Below, one piece after another: positions 23,110 to 34,361 of a DNA stretch of 64,000 nucleotides. The notes under the pieces were generated by a model. The model did not search any database and was not told the origin of the DNA. It worked only from the letters and a program-made list of their open reading frames with translations. The DNA comes from Mercurialis annua (Eukaryota > Streptophyta > Magnoliopsida > Malpighiales > Euphorbiaceae). The position numbers and the translations under genes were made by a program. How positions within the stretch are numbered: position 1 is the first letter of the stretch; each line of letters begins with the position of its first letter. The stretch covers positions 72,939,665 to 73,003,664 of the forward strand of contig NC_065570.1 in NCBI RefSeq assembly GCF_937616625.2. Reading direction: 5' to 3'.

Positions 23110-26100
23110 TCAAATGTTTTCTCCTGGAGGTAACTCGGCAACCTTTAGAGGTGATCCGAGCACGCGCTCCATATCGAAACGAACTTCAATGTTCCGGATG
23201 CCGTATCCAACCACCATCAGCCAATAAAGCAGCTTAGCAAGTTCTGGTGCACTAGTCTCTGTTACACTTGTCTGTTATCAGAAACAAATTTAGAGATAAT
23301 TAAGAATGTAAAATTTAGTTACCAACTTACCAATATCTCAAGAAAATAAAAAAAAAATTAAGTGATTGTGAAGACATATGTTGTAAAGTTTTAAGAATTG
23401 CATCAGGGAATTGGCTAATAATCACCCACGGACCCTGACTTTAGGGGTACCTTACGCTAAACCCCCTGATAAAAAAAAACTGCCGTAAACCCCCTAAACT
23501 TTACCTAATGATTAGCTAAACCCCTTTTCGCATAAATTGACCAAAATACCCTTCAAATCTGTAAATAAATACAAACAAACCAGACAGCTTCAATCAAACC
23601 ACACTTAAAACCGATCCAATCAAATCAAACCAAACAATCTAATCAAACCTAAATTTATTTAAAAATTAAATAAATAATTATTTTTTATTTAGATTAAAAA
23701 TAATAAATTTTTTTTTTCCAATCCGGTGAGCAGACCCACCGCGGTGGGTCTGCTCACCGGAAAGCAGACCCACCGCGGTGGGTCTGCTCACCGGAAAGCA
23801 GACCCACCGCGGTGGGTCTGCTCACCGGAAAGCAGACCCACCACGGTGGGTCTGCTATCTGCAGCAGACCCACCGGCGTGGGTCTGCTGCAATGAGCAGA
23901 CCCACCGGCGTGGGTCTGCTGCAATGAGCAGACCCACCGCGGGTCTGCTGCAAAGAGCAGACCCGCGGTGGGTCTGCTCTCCGGTGAGCAGACCCACCAC
24001 GGTGGGTTTAAAATTAATTTAAAAAAAATTATTTTTTTTATTTAAATTAAAAATATTTAATTATTTATTTTTTAAAATTAAATGAGTTTTTATTTGAATA
24101 ATTTTTTTTGCGGCAATGGACGGTGGTGGCCGGAAAAAACCGGCGGCGGCGGGTGGAAGTTTTCGGTTGGATGGTTTGATTTAGTTGAGTTGATTGGTGG
24201 TTTAAGTATGATTTGGATGGTTTATGTCTGATTTGATTAGATAATGACTTTAGATTTGGTTAGATTGGGTTGGTTTGGTTTTTGTTATTGACCTTAGGGG
24301 TATTTTAGGTATTTTTGAGAAAATAAAGGGGTTGGGGCGGTTTTTTGGGGCGGTTTTAGGGTAAAAGGGGTTTAGCTGATCATTAGGTAAAGTTTAGGGG
24401 GTTTACGGCAGTTTTTTTTTTATCAGGGGGTTTAGCGTAAGGTACCCCTAAAGTCAGGGTCCGTGGGTGATTATTAGCCCAGGGAATTAGATTTTCTTCA
24501 CATCGTTTATCAAAATAAATAACAAACAAAGTTTCCCAAGTAAATATTGAGATGCAATAAACACCATATGTTTATGCCAATTCTTACCATATCGTTCAAC
24601 TCAAATCAATAACGCAAGGCAGTAAAGAAAAATATTAAGAAATTTCCAATATTCTGATCGACTTTAAACATGTTTAAGATGTTTTATAACTGTAATAGTG
24701 ATCTTGAACAAAAAACCTTCTATTGAACAGGAAACACAGCTAATGTAGTTCAACCCAAAAACAAACCTTCATTTTTTCTGACTCTGCAACAGCTAAAAGT
24801 CTCTTAATAAAGGTGTTCATTGCAAGCACAGCATCCTCCCCAGCGCTACTTGTCAACTCCTACAGAACCATAATGATAAAATCTGAAATTAGAATGAGGA
24901 AATAAGCAAAAGTTTTGCTCCATCCAAGGGGGCTAAAAGAAAGCAGGAACAAAGTGGATAAAGAATAGCAATAACCATCATTACCTTCAAATTCTGGGGT
25001 TCAAGAGACTTGAGATATTCCAACAACTCATTTTGTCCATTTGCAGACTTTCTTCCAACCTGAAGATTGAGTTCCTCAATCTCTGCTTCAAGCAATTCAA
25101 TGTACTTTTTAGCATCTACTTTCTCAGGACCAGAAACATTGTTCCACCTGATAACTTCACCAGACACATTCTTTTGCGTACCAGGTGCATAATCTGGCAC
25201 ATCCTGTTGCAGCCATCACAAGAGATGTGGTTAAAAGTGGATACCTGAACCTACCAAAACACTTCTGGATTACAAGGTAGCAATCTACATTGTTGCAACA
25301 TAAAAATACATACACAAACAACTAGTACAGAAAAAGAAAAAGAAATAACTGTGCACAAACAATATTTAAGTAGCATATCGATGTAGAAGTAGTCAACTAG
25401 ACAACAACTATGCATCGGTGCAATTAAAAGGATAATCAACTTAAAAGAGCATACAACGACACCTTATGTCAAAAGAAAGAAGTTACCTTCTTTTCTTCCG
25501 CTTCAGGAAGAGCAACTTGCTCCAAGCTTTGTTGCAATTCCAAGCGGTACTGTGCATTCTTAAACATGTAGCCAGTCATCATAACACTATACATGAGCTG
25601 TGCAAGATTTTCAGCTACCTAAAACATACAGTCAAGCAAATTCTTGTTAGCAAACAAATGCCAAGTTGTCGTCTCTCCAAATCAAACCAGTAAGTCAATA
25701 CTGTCGGCATCCAGTAACTTACAGTGGTAATTGTTACAGCAAAAAATTGAGGGGGTAGTGTGCCGATCATGTTTGTCACCGTTTGTCGCATTGCATCAAC
25801 TACCTGAACATATTCAAATACAGTCTTATTCGTAATATTTACGAAGAAGTCTATAAAAGTGATCCGCGAGAGCAAATGAACAAAACCTGTTGCGGTGCTC
25901 TCTTCACAAATAGCTCCATAAACTCTGGCTGTACATTCTTGACATACTCCAATAGAATACTTTTCCTGGTCTTTGGCTACAAATTTACAAACAGTTCATT
26001 CAAATTAATTTTCTAATGTTCATATAGATTACAGTTTCTCCACTAGATAATAATACACACTAACTTATCCTATTCAAAATTAATCAATCTGAAAGAACTA

Positions 26101-26380
26101 TCAGAAAACTGCACATAAAATTATAATCTAAAAGAATTAGCAGAGTAAAAATTGTTACCAGAGAGCCGTTGGTTGGCTTGGAATCAGCAGAATTAGATGA
26201 AGAGTTATTATCCTTGGACGAATCATTAGCTCTAACTCTCAAACTAAAACTATAGTTCCTCTTCCTCGGGAAAATTATCGTAGGTCGACCACATACGGTA
26301 ATTGCAGAACTAGAAGAACAAGAAGAAGAAGAAGATAATTTAGGATTAATTAGGGAGAGTTTCACAGTCAATGAACTCAT
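23110..26380 (-). CDS. Plastid-targeted DUF760 protein, 7 exons
   Basis: Exons in coding order: 26380-26159, 25976-25887, 25803-25723, 25618-25487, 25203-24985, 24859-24767, 23271-23110, giving 332 residues. The N-terminal ~70 residues are Ser-rich and basic with almost no acidic residues, as in a chloroplast transit peptide. Two DUF760-like repeats follow: SILLEYVKNVQPEF to YRLELQQSL, and ELLEYLKSLEPQNL to VRFDMERVL. Each ends in a similar helix (LAQLMYSVMMTGYMFKNAQYR versus LAKLLYWLMVVGYGIRNIEVR). The start is the first true ATG; the frame is open 12 codons further but only from TTG. Function unknown; from memory it resembles Arabidopsis At3g17800. The last intron (23272-24766) contains a 1.07-kb transposon. 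Confidence 0.88.
23413..24479. mobile_element. Mutator-like foldback element with 9-bp TSD, in DUF760-gene intron
   Basis: A 1067-bp element whose arms are inverse complements: the left begins GGCTAATAATCACCCACGG and continues with CCCTGACTTTAGGGGTACC, GCTAAACCCCCTGAT and GCCGTAAACCCCCTAAAC; the right arm mirrors it. Perfect 9-bp direct repeats CAGGGAATT flank it at 23404-23412 and 24480-24488. The interior has imperfectly mirrored AAACCAAAC-type DNA and the GC-rich hairpin array at 23723-24008. It encodes no transposase. Confidence 0.92.
23723..24008. repeat. Array of nine GC-rich perfect or near-perfect palindromes
   Basis: The core palindrome has half-site GCAGACCCACCG and repeats about nine times, first at a 34-bp period, then with variant centres (CCACGG, CCGGCG) and two shortened copies. 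The first copy is a perfect 38-bp palindrome at 23723-23760 (half-site CCGGTGAGCAGACCCACCG). It sits in the middle of the foldback element, in sharp base-composition contrast to AT-rich flanks. Long open frames across it on both strands (reading ...RPTAVGLL... and similar) are by-products of the repeat. Confidence 0.9.
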
Positions 26381-27080
26381 CTGATAACTTAAAATATTAT
26401 ACAGTGATATCTTCAAAATTATTACGTAACCCTAAAGCTACTGTAATTTATAATCTTGCCATTAACGGAGAGCAATCGGAGAGAGTGGAGTGAGCTTTCT
26501 TGTAATAGTGAAAGATGGGGGATTGTTATCTGGGACAAAAATGTACACCTCAGTTCCACCGTAGAAATGCGAGGGTGGCTTTTACAGGATTAGCGAGGTG
26601 TAGGATCGGAGGGCTGAGATCAATATATTTGCTGTTCTTTTAATTTTAACTAACGGTTGAGATTGCTTCATTTTCTATTCTTTAAAAATGTTATTTTTTA
26701 ATTTTTTTTTCTACTGGTAAACGACATTTCTTCTGGGTCGAATACTCAAATCTTGAATAGGTCGTTTATTCTGTTTTCAAATAGAAAATGGTTCTTCAAA
26801 AGTAAACAAACTTTTTGTTCTTTGATTTAAATTATGACAAAATTCTTATATAAACCTAATTCTTCACGTAACCTACACTACACTGACCAATAATTAATTA
26901 TACATAGAACACTTAAAATGCACAAATTAAGTCCAACTCAATGCAGTTTTCCTCATTTTGCTAGTCATTCTTCTATCAGATCATTCAAGAGAAACGCATC
27001 AATATCGAAAGTTCCGTTGCAAAAAATTCTATCCTTGTTCGAGTTGATGATCTTCGAAACTAAGAACCATAGGATGTATT
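26381..27080. other. Spacer between DUF760 gene and RUG3-like gene
   Basis: Holds the presumed promoter and leader of the DUF760 gene and the 3' end of the RCC1 gene. The short frame 26918-27130 (plus) overlaps the RCC1 last exon and is not credible. Confidence 0.5.
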
Positions 27081-29481
27081 TTAACGGCTTGATCTTGAAA
27101 CCAAACACATTGCATGAGATGCACCAATAGCAACAGACAGAACTTTATGGGATCCCAAGCCGTTGTCTTCCATTAGAAACTTGACCTCCACAGGACATGG
27201 TTGCAACTCTGGCAGACCAGGAACCCCCAATTGAGAATCTTTGCCATTTCCCCACATGTACAACTTCCCCTCATCTACAGAAAAAAAATAGCAGCTTTAA
27301 GGAGACATAGTTTTACTTAAGCATGCACACCAACATCAGGGCTTCATTGACAAAGTTGTACTAAAACTGATCAAAACAACATAACTGATTAATGATAACT
27401 CGGCTTACCGGTTACAGCTGCTGATGTCGAACCTCCACAGGCAATATAAACAACACGTTGGTCAGCCAAAGCCTCGATCACCAACGGTACTTTTTGGTTT
27501 TGCATTGAAGGATGGCCAAGCTGACCATGCCCACCGAATCCCCATGAAAGAACTTTGCCTTCATCTGATATAAGGAGTACAAATGAGTCCAAAAATTAAT
27601 ACCACTGTACAATCTAAAGAGGTGAAAGAAACAAAAAGAAAAAAGAGGAAGGCAAAATTGGAAGAGAGTGGAGAAGAAGAGCAGAAATTTAGCAGTTCAT
27701 GCTCTAAGGGAACTTTCCGTTAGTTTACCAGTTAATGCAAGAGAGTGGTATCCACCGCTTGCTATCTGAATAAAACTGACACCTTCAACGCTAGGAATTG
27801 GCTGTGGTTTCCAACCACCAAGCTTATCGCCTCTCCCAAGCTCGTAATTGGAGTTCGCTGAGAAGAAAATTCAAGATGCTATGATGTTTTATTAGCTAAA
27901 AAGACAGAAGAAAGAATAAGAAATGAAACTTCATATTGGCAAAACTTGTCAATATCATCCAGCTAAAAGTCTAAATTAGACCTTGATTTCTGTTTTATCC
28001 TCATTTTGCCATAAAAAAATCGAACTTTGCAACAGTATGAACTCTGTTCTTTAATGACTTAAATCTGAAGCATTACCCTACAGCCTCTTAAAGCATAGCC
28101 ACATTATACTAACTTAACAAATTCGTAGAGGGAAAACAAATAGCTCTACTATACCTAAACAATCAAAGGTCTTACTCCAGCAAGCTATTACCCAATAGCA
28201 GTTTGATTCTTATTCTTGCTCTCAAAGAAATTCATAGAAAACATATATGTCATTAACGGAAAGCAAGATGATGGTGTTCCTTTAAATGAACTATAAGCAA
28301 GATGATGGTGTTCCTTTAAATGAACTATAAGCAAGTATAATAATACTAATTGGAAGAAAGAATTGTTGAATTTTCTCAAGTAGAAGTAAAGCATCATTAA
28401 ATGAAGAAGATATATAATCCTTACCTCCCCAATTCCAAATTTGGCCTTCCTCAGTCAGCGCCATTGTGAAGAAGCCACCGCAGGAAACAGCAGAAACAGG
28501 AGCTGATAATGCTTTTACTCTGGAAGGAATACTAAGTCCGCCTCCTTCATTGGGGCCTCGCTCAGGGCCGAGTCCCAACCTACCATCCCCTTCATCTCTA
28601 CCCCAAGTATAGAGCTCCCCTGCACCCAAGTATAGCTGGGTTCAACGAATGCTTAGGCCTTATGCCAACATTTTACATGCGTTAACAATAGAAGGATTAA
28701 CCAACCTGATCCAGTTATAGCAGCAGTATGCGTGCCACTAGTAGCAATGTGGTGTATCTTTTCATGGGAAATGCTTTGGACTAATCTAGGTAACAGTTCT
28801 CTATGATAAACACAATGCCCCAGTGCACCAAAACCACCATAACCCCTGCATACTTCTTTTTAATAACAACCACAATACAATCAAGAATAATAACAACATG
28901 ATCATCATAAATTCAAGCAATTAGATCACTTTGACAATAAGCACTCACCATGTAAACACTTGGCCAGCGGAAGTTAGGGCTACAGAATGGACCCCACCAA
29001 GAGCAAGACACCTAACAGGATCCAAATTAGGGTTTGAAGTAGGAAGAAAAGCAGGATTTTCATGCCCGAACCCCAAGCGACCACCGTCTCCTTTTCCCCA
29101 TAACCAACAATTACCATCCACAAGCATTGCAGAATGAAATAATCCACAAGAAATCCCAACTTCAATAGCTTGTTCTTTGCTAGTAATGGTTCGTTTATTT
29201 AATAGTTGGCCTGAAGTTGGAGAGAGCGTATAAGAGGAGGGTAACATCTTGAGGTTTGCGACTGGAGCTGGGTAGAGTCTCATTTCCTCAATGCCACCGC
29301 CAAGCTGGCCAGAGGATCCTCTTCCCCAGGAAAGGAGCTGGAGAGTTACGGTATCGTCTTGATGTTGGTCGTTGATTTCTTTACTTACATAGAGGATAGG
29401 TAATTTGGTTTTAGTGGCAGATGATGCAGAAAAGCAGCGAGTTATGGAGGTTGTAAGGCGTTGATGAAGAATATGTTTCAT
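27081..29481 (-). CDS. RUG3: RCC1-repeat protein, RUG3-like (probably mitochondrial), 6 exons
   Basis: Exons in coding order: 29481-28949, 28845-28706, 28619-28425, 27857-27729, 27564-27409, 27274-27081, giving 448 residues. The start MKHILHQRLTTSITRCFSAS is basic, Ser/Thr-rich and non-acidic, like a mitochondrial presequence. Seven RCC1 blades follow, seen as WGRGSSGQLGGG, WGKGDGGRLGFG, WGYGGFGALGH, WGRDEGDGRLGLG, WGANSNYELGRGD, WGFGGHGQLGH and WGNGKDSQLGV. The closing residues GASHAMCLVSRS and the overall order match what I remember of Arabidopsis RUG3 (At5g60870), a mitochondrial RCC1 protein needed for nad2 splicing and complex I. That role is known for the family member and inferred here. 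All introns are GT-AG. Confidence 0.92.
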
Positions 29482-30989
29482 TTCTTAGTTTGCTGCCCGC
29501 TAGTTCACCGACTGCAGCTAGGGGTTCGGAGCAGCCAGTAATTGACAAATCTCTCGAACTGTATCAAACGTCAAGAATTTCTAAAATGAGATCTCTAAAT
29601 CAGTTCGGCATTGTCCAAATAACAAATCTTACAGCAATGTGAAATAAGAATTCATGCCCATATAATAAATGAAACCCTTATTCTAGAATATATAATGCAA
29701 AAATTAACATCAGATTCATCATCACGTATACATATATCTTTATATTTATCCCTGGCTGCTTTATTTCAAACTGACTAGATTGCATATGATATATGAAAAA
29801 GGTAAATTGACTCTAGAACTCCACCGCAAGAAGGTGCTACTAAAATGTAATAGTTTAAAAAAATTGTTAAACCCAAAATAATAAAACAGAACAACTGAAT
29901 TATCTTAAATTCATTGCTTAATTAGTGGTGCAAGGCTAACCAAGTTTACCTAATTGAAAATAATTGGGGGAGCAACCATTTTGCTCGAAGACAAAGTACT
30001 AGTAGTCAAAATGGCTGAACCTTAATTGGCATTTAAATATTTATAGTCTTAGGATAACTACGAATATGAGATGATCAATAAAAAAAATTGATATACGCAG
30101 CTAAAAACTATAGAAATTCAGTCACAGGGCGACCTTCAAATGCACCCAGAGATTATGTGCCTATTTGTGAAAATTCCAACGAGAGAGAAGAATTACCAAA
30201 AGATTGCAGCGGATGAAGGAAGGAACACAGAACGAAGCAGCAGCTGCGATGGCAGCTATAGGCGGCAGTAACGAATAAAAGTGGCAGGAAAGGCACAGAA
30301 GAAGAAGCAGAAGCTGCGGCAGGAAAGGCACAGCAGAAGCAGCAACGGCGGTAAGGAAGGCGCAGCAAATGCAGCCGTGGCAGGGAAGAGGATGGTATAT
30401 GCAGCAGGTTAGGGCTGTACAAAAAAAATTCAAACCAATACAACCAAACCAAACCAAAAACTTGAATAATTTAATATTTATGTTAGCATAAAATATTTAT
30501 AAAATATGAAAAATAATTATAATGTAAAAATTATATGAAAGATCATTATTATACATAAATATATACATTATTTTTATAGGAGAAAATAACAAGAAAACCA
30601 ACAATTCTATATATTTTTTCGTTAAATACAAATTAAACTATTTTATTTACATTTGTTATCATGTTTCTTTCAATCTTACCACTTTTCTTATTTTTTTCAT
30701 CAGCACCATGTCTTACCTAAGGCTACACGTGACATATTGAGGGACAAGGGAGCAAAATTTGGTGCGGACAACCATATTAGTTAAGCTACACTTTTTTAAA
30801 TTGTTGGTTTCTTTTAAAAGAATTTAATATTATATTGTTGTGCTATTTTATCCTTTTGCTATTTTGTTATTCTCTTTATAATTTATCTCTGCAATTTTTG
30901 TCATCTACCTTACTTCTCCATTGTTTGCTAATTTGATATTTTATCTTTTTGCTAATTTATTGGTTTTTCACTTTTCACTTTTCATTTTT
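29482..30989. other. Intergenic DNA 5' of the RUG3-like gene
   Basis: No gene found. Positions 30150-30400 are GCA/GGC-rich (runs of GCAGCAG and GGCAGGAAAGGCACAG); this yields overlapping hydrophobic frames on the minus strand that look like composition artefacts. AAACCAAACC-type repeat follows at 30415-30470. Confidence 0.5.
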
Positions 30990-31374
30990 GTTAACAGAGA
31001 AGTTCGATTTATGAAAAAGCATCGATGCAAAAAAAAATGAAAAATAATCAAATATATAATTTGATACATCTCGAACATATTTGATATATATTCGATCGTT
31101 CAAAACATTTTCCTTATATTTACAATTTTTTTTAGTTTTGTTACATAATTCATATATATATATTTGATACATCTCCGATACATATTTGTTGTTTGGTGCA
31201 TGTTCATAACATTTAAAGATGGTAAAATTTAGTTAAAAATCAATATTTTTGTTGAAAATAATCCTTGATTTTCTAGTTAATATGAGTTTACATTTGTAAT
31301 GGATTGAGTTCTTTTTTTTTTATCTTTTAATGTTTAGATAGTGCATTTTCGGATATGTTATTGTTGGTAATGTT

Positions 31375-31760
31375 ATTTTCTAGTGCTTATTGAATTCTAA
31401 CCGACTATATTTAATTGTAATTCGAATATATTTTTAATGTATCTCTGATACATAATTTATACATGATAGATACATATTTGATACGTTAATTATATTAACT
31501 GACAAATACGATTGGTTCGCTTTTATATTGGAAAAACCTTATAAACATATATAATAATACTAATTAAAATAAATTTTCTAGCGCTTATTGAATTCTAATC
31601 GACTATATTTAATTGTAATTCGAATATATTTTTAATACATATCTGATACACAATTTATACATGATAAATACATATTTGATACATTAATTGAATTAACTGA
31701 CTAGTTCGATTGGTTCGTTTTTACATTTAAAAAAGCTTATAAATATATATGTAATAATCA
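31375..31760. repeat. Tandem duplication, ~198-bp unit
   Basis: Copy 1 (about 31375-31572) and copy 2 (about 31573-31760) share TTCTAG(T/C)GCTTATTG and TTTAATTGTAATTCGAATA through ATTGGTTCG. They are offset by 198 bp, with about 10% visible differences. Confidence 0.8.
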
Positions 31761-32336
31761 AATCTCATTCTAATTGATGGTTTTTACATACACAAAGGTG
31801 AAAAGTTAGAAAAAATAACAAAAGGAAGAGTGAGTAATGGTAGTTGAAGTTTGAAGTTTGAAGTGAGTATGTAGCATATCTTTGTGGAGTGATTACAATT
31901 GAATATACTTGAATTTACGTTTATCATGACCCTCAAACTTTAGCATAAAAAATCAAATAAGATTAAATACATAATTTATACGTGATATTTATCAAAAAAA
32001 TATTAAACATGATAGATACATTTTTTAAATGTACTTAGTAGATACATCGTTGATACATAATTTAACATAATTGACACATTTTTTACATCTTCTTTTAGTT
32101 TATTACAAAAAATTTAAATACATATTTGATATATTTTTGATACATAATTTATATATAATAAATATATTTTTACTACATAATTATACACAATAGATATATT
32201 TTAAAATTTACTTAATAGATATATCGCAGATACATGAGTTATACATGATAGATGCATTTTTTAAATGTATCAGTGATACATAATAGATACATTTTTTAAA
32301 ATATATTTAAATATATACATCGTTAATACATAATTT

Positions 32337-32401
32337 TTTTTTTGATAATTTGGGGAGGGGGAACGCTTGTGGGAGGAATCGAACCCACGACCTAGCAGTT
32401 T
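32337..32401 (-). mobile_element. 5'-truncated SINE with internal Pol III B-box-like motif
   Basis: On the minus strand it reads GGTCGTGGGTTCGATTCCTC, then CCCACAAGCGTTCC and an A-rich tail ending ATCAAAAAAAA. GGTTCGATTCC matches a tRNA-type B box. Direct repeats TACATAATTT flank it at 32327-32336 and 32402-32411, although that word also occurs in the surrounding satellite. The same sequence recurs on the plus strand at 33790. Confidence 0.7.
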
Positions 32402-33369
32402 TACATAATTTATATATAATATATGCATATATTTTAAATATACTTAATAAATATATCTCTGATGCATGATTTATATATAATATATGCATATATTTTTAAT
32501 ATATTTAATAAATACATCTCCGATACATATATGATACATATTTAATACATCGCTGATACATTTTTGATTTGTCAACTTATATAGTTTTAAGGACTGCCAT
32601 CGTTGGAGTATTATTTGTAGCGTGGATATATATCTGATATATTCAAATAAATCATCGTCAAATTCTATAAAAAAAAATATAAATATGATAGACACATTTT
32701 TTAAATGTATTTAATAGATACATCGCCGATACATAATTTATACACGATAGATATATTTTTAAATGTATTTAAATATATACATGATAGATACATTTTTACT
32801 AAATTTATACATTTTTACTTAATTTATACACTGTATATTTTTTTACATATATTTGTTTGATACATAATTATTTATTGTAGTTAATTAACTAGCTTTTTAA
32901 TTTTTGTAAATATTATTTTGAATAATTTTTTAAAAGATAAATAAAAAACTGTCAATTTTATTTTTTTGGAGAATGTATCAATGATATTTCAGAGATGTAT
33001 CGGAGATGTATCAGATGATATTACAAAACTGTGTCTATAATTTGTTGATGTTTGCGTGCTATTGGCTGACGCTCTGACGCGCTATGACGCGCGCTGACAC
33101 GCAAATCACATGTGCAAGCTGTTTTTATTCTCTTTTATTAAGATAGTGTCATGTTTGCCATGTGTCACTTTTTTAATGGAATGGTGTTTGTTGTAAACTT
33201 TTGTGCTTTTGTGGTAGGAATGATAAATAATGGAGTTAGGTGACAATGTATGAAATGTTGAGCCATTTTTATGGTATTTTTGTGATATTCTCTTTTTATA
33301 TTGAATAGATAATTTTAAAATATTTAATTTTTGTAATATGATTATTAAACTAATTAATTTGATAATGGT

Positions 33370-33770
33370 TTGAATTAAATTTTAAAAATAAACTATTTAG
33401 CCGATCCAAACCAAATTTGATGGTTTACTATCTACTATTTAGTTTGATTTAAAATTTGTCAAACTGAGTATAGTTGGTTTGGATTATAATATTAGTGTTA
33501 ATTCAAACCAAATAGTTTACACTTTCAAAAGAGCTATGCAAAGATCAAACTAAACTATAGAATCAAACACTAAACCAAACTAAAATTGTAACTATTATTT
33601 AGTTATTTAATGAATACAGTTTAATTTGGTTTATTATTATATAATAATTGGATGTTCGACTTTAAGTTTGATTTTAAAATCCGAAATAACCGAAAACCAA
33701 ACAAAACCAAGAAATGACTTATACTTAGTTTAGTTTTTTCGATTATTCCCGGAACCGTAAACTCAAATGT
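33370..33770. repeat. Dispersed AACCAAAC/GGTTTGGT repeat
   Basis: Interrupted words such as CCAAACCAAATTTGATGG, AAACTAAACC and ACCGAAAACCAAAC on both strands indicate old copies of the same repeat class as 22088-22564. No clear ends. Confidence 0.4.
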
Positions 33771-33789
33771 TATAAGCGCTGAACAGTAA

Positions 33790-33857
33790 ACTGTCAAGGT
33801 CGTGGATGCTATTCCTCTCACAAGCGCTCCACCTCCTCAATTATCAAAAAAAAAAAA
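33790..33857 (+). mobile_element. Second copy of the same SINE family
   Basis: AAGGTCGTGGATGCTATTCC, CTCACAAGCGCTCC and CAATTATCAAAAAAAAAAAA align with the minus-strand copy at 32337-32401. Its B box is degraded (GGATGCTATTCC instead of GGTTCGATTCC). The 3' end is an A run to 33857. No clear target duplication. Confidence 0.65.
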
Positions 33858-34361
33858 GATATGGGATCTCTTGAAATTCGTAATAGTCCACTCACGGTTA
33901 AAGGGGGAGGACCTCGACACGGAATTTTTTCACGAACTCAAGATTACGTGGTATTCCAATACAACTTCAAGCATGCAAGTCTTAAAATTTATACCTTTTA
34001 TGGCCAAGAATATGGGAGACAATCATCAAAAGAAAAAGATAGTATTACAAGTGAGCAACTCAATTTACTGATACAAACTTTAATTACCTAAAACCAGCTT
34101 GAGAAATAGCTGGCCTTAAGACCTTATAATATACTATTTATAAATAATGTACCGATACAAAACGGAATACAATCAATAGAGAAAAAAAGAATGTGACTTC
34201 GAGCTGAAGTCAGTAATAGACCTAATCATATAATAAATACTTAAGCCTGAAGTAAAGCAGCCAACGATGCAAAACTCCACTCTTCATTCGTTCGTTCTCC
34301 GGAGCTAGACAGGCTAATTCCCCGTCTTCAATTACTATTTTCTTTATCGTGATGCTACAGT

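Larger units (their letters stand above)
31040..33010. repeat. Degenerate GATACAT-rich minisatellite region
   Basis: About 2 kb in which variants of TGATACATAATTTATACATGATAGATACATTTTT recur with irregular spacing (clearest at 31440-31500, 31630-31690, 31960-32300, 32400-32580 and 32690-32850). Individual units are strongly diverged, and there is no coding potential. A SINE is inserted at 32337-32401. Confidence 0.75.

Noticed and set aside
23726..24022. Open frames on both strands reading RPTAVGLL-type repeats
   Set aside because: By-product of the GC-rich palindromes inside a transposon in an intron; no start context or homologue.
26381..26416. Upstream extension of the DUF760 protein (KISLYNILSY...)
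   Set aside because: It would begin with TTG; the first ATG in frame is at 26380 and starts a normal transit peptide.
30153..30457. Two hydrophobic minus-strand frames of 98-99 codons
   Set aside because: Overlapping frames produced by a GCA/GGC-rich stretch; no conserved pattern.
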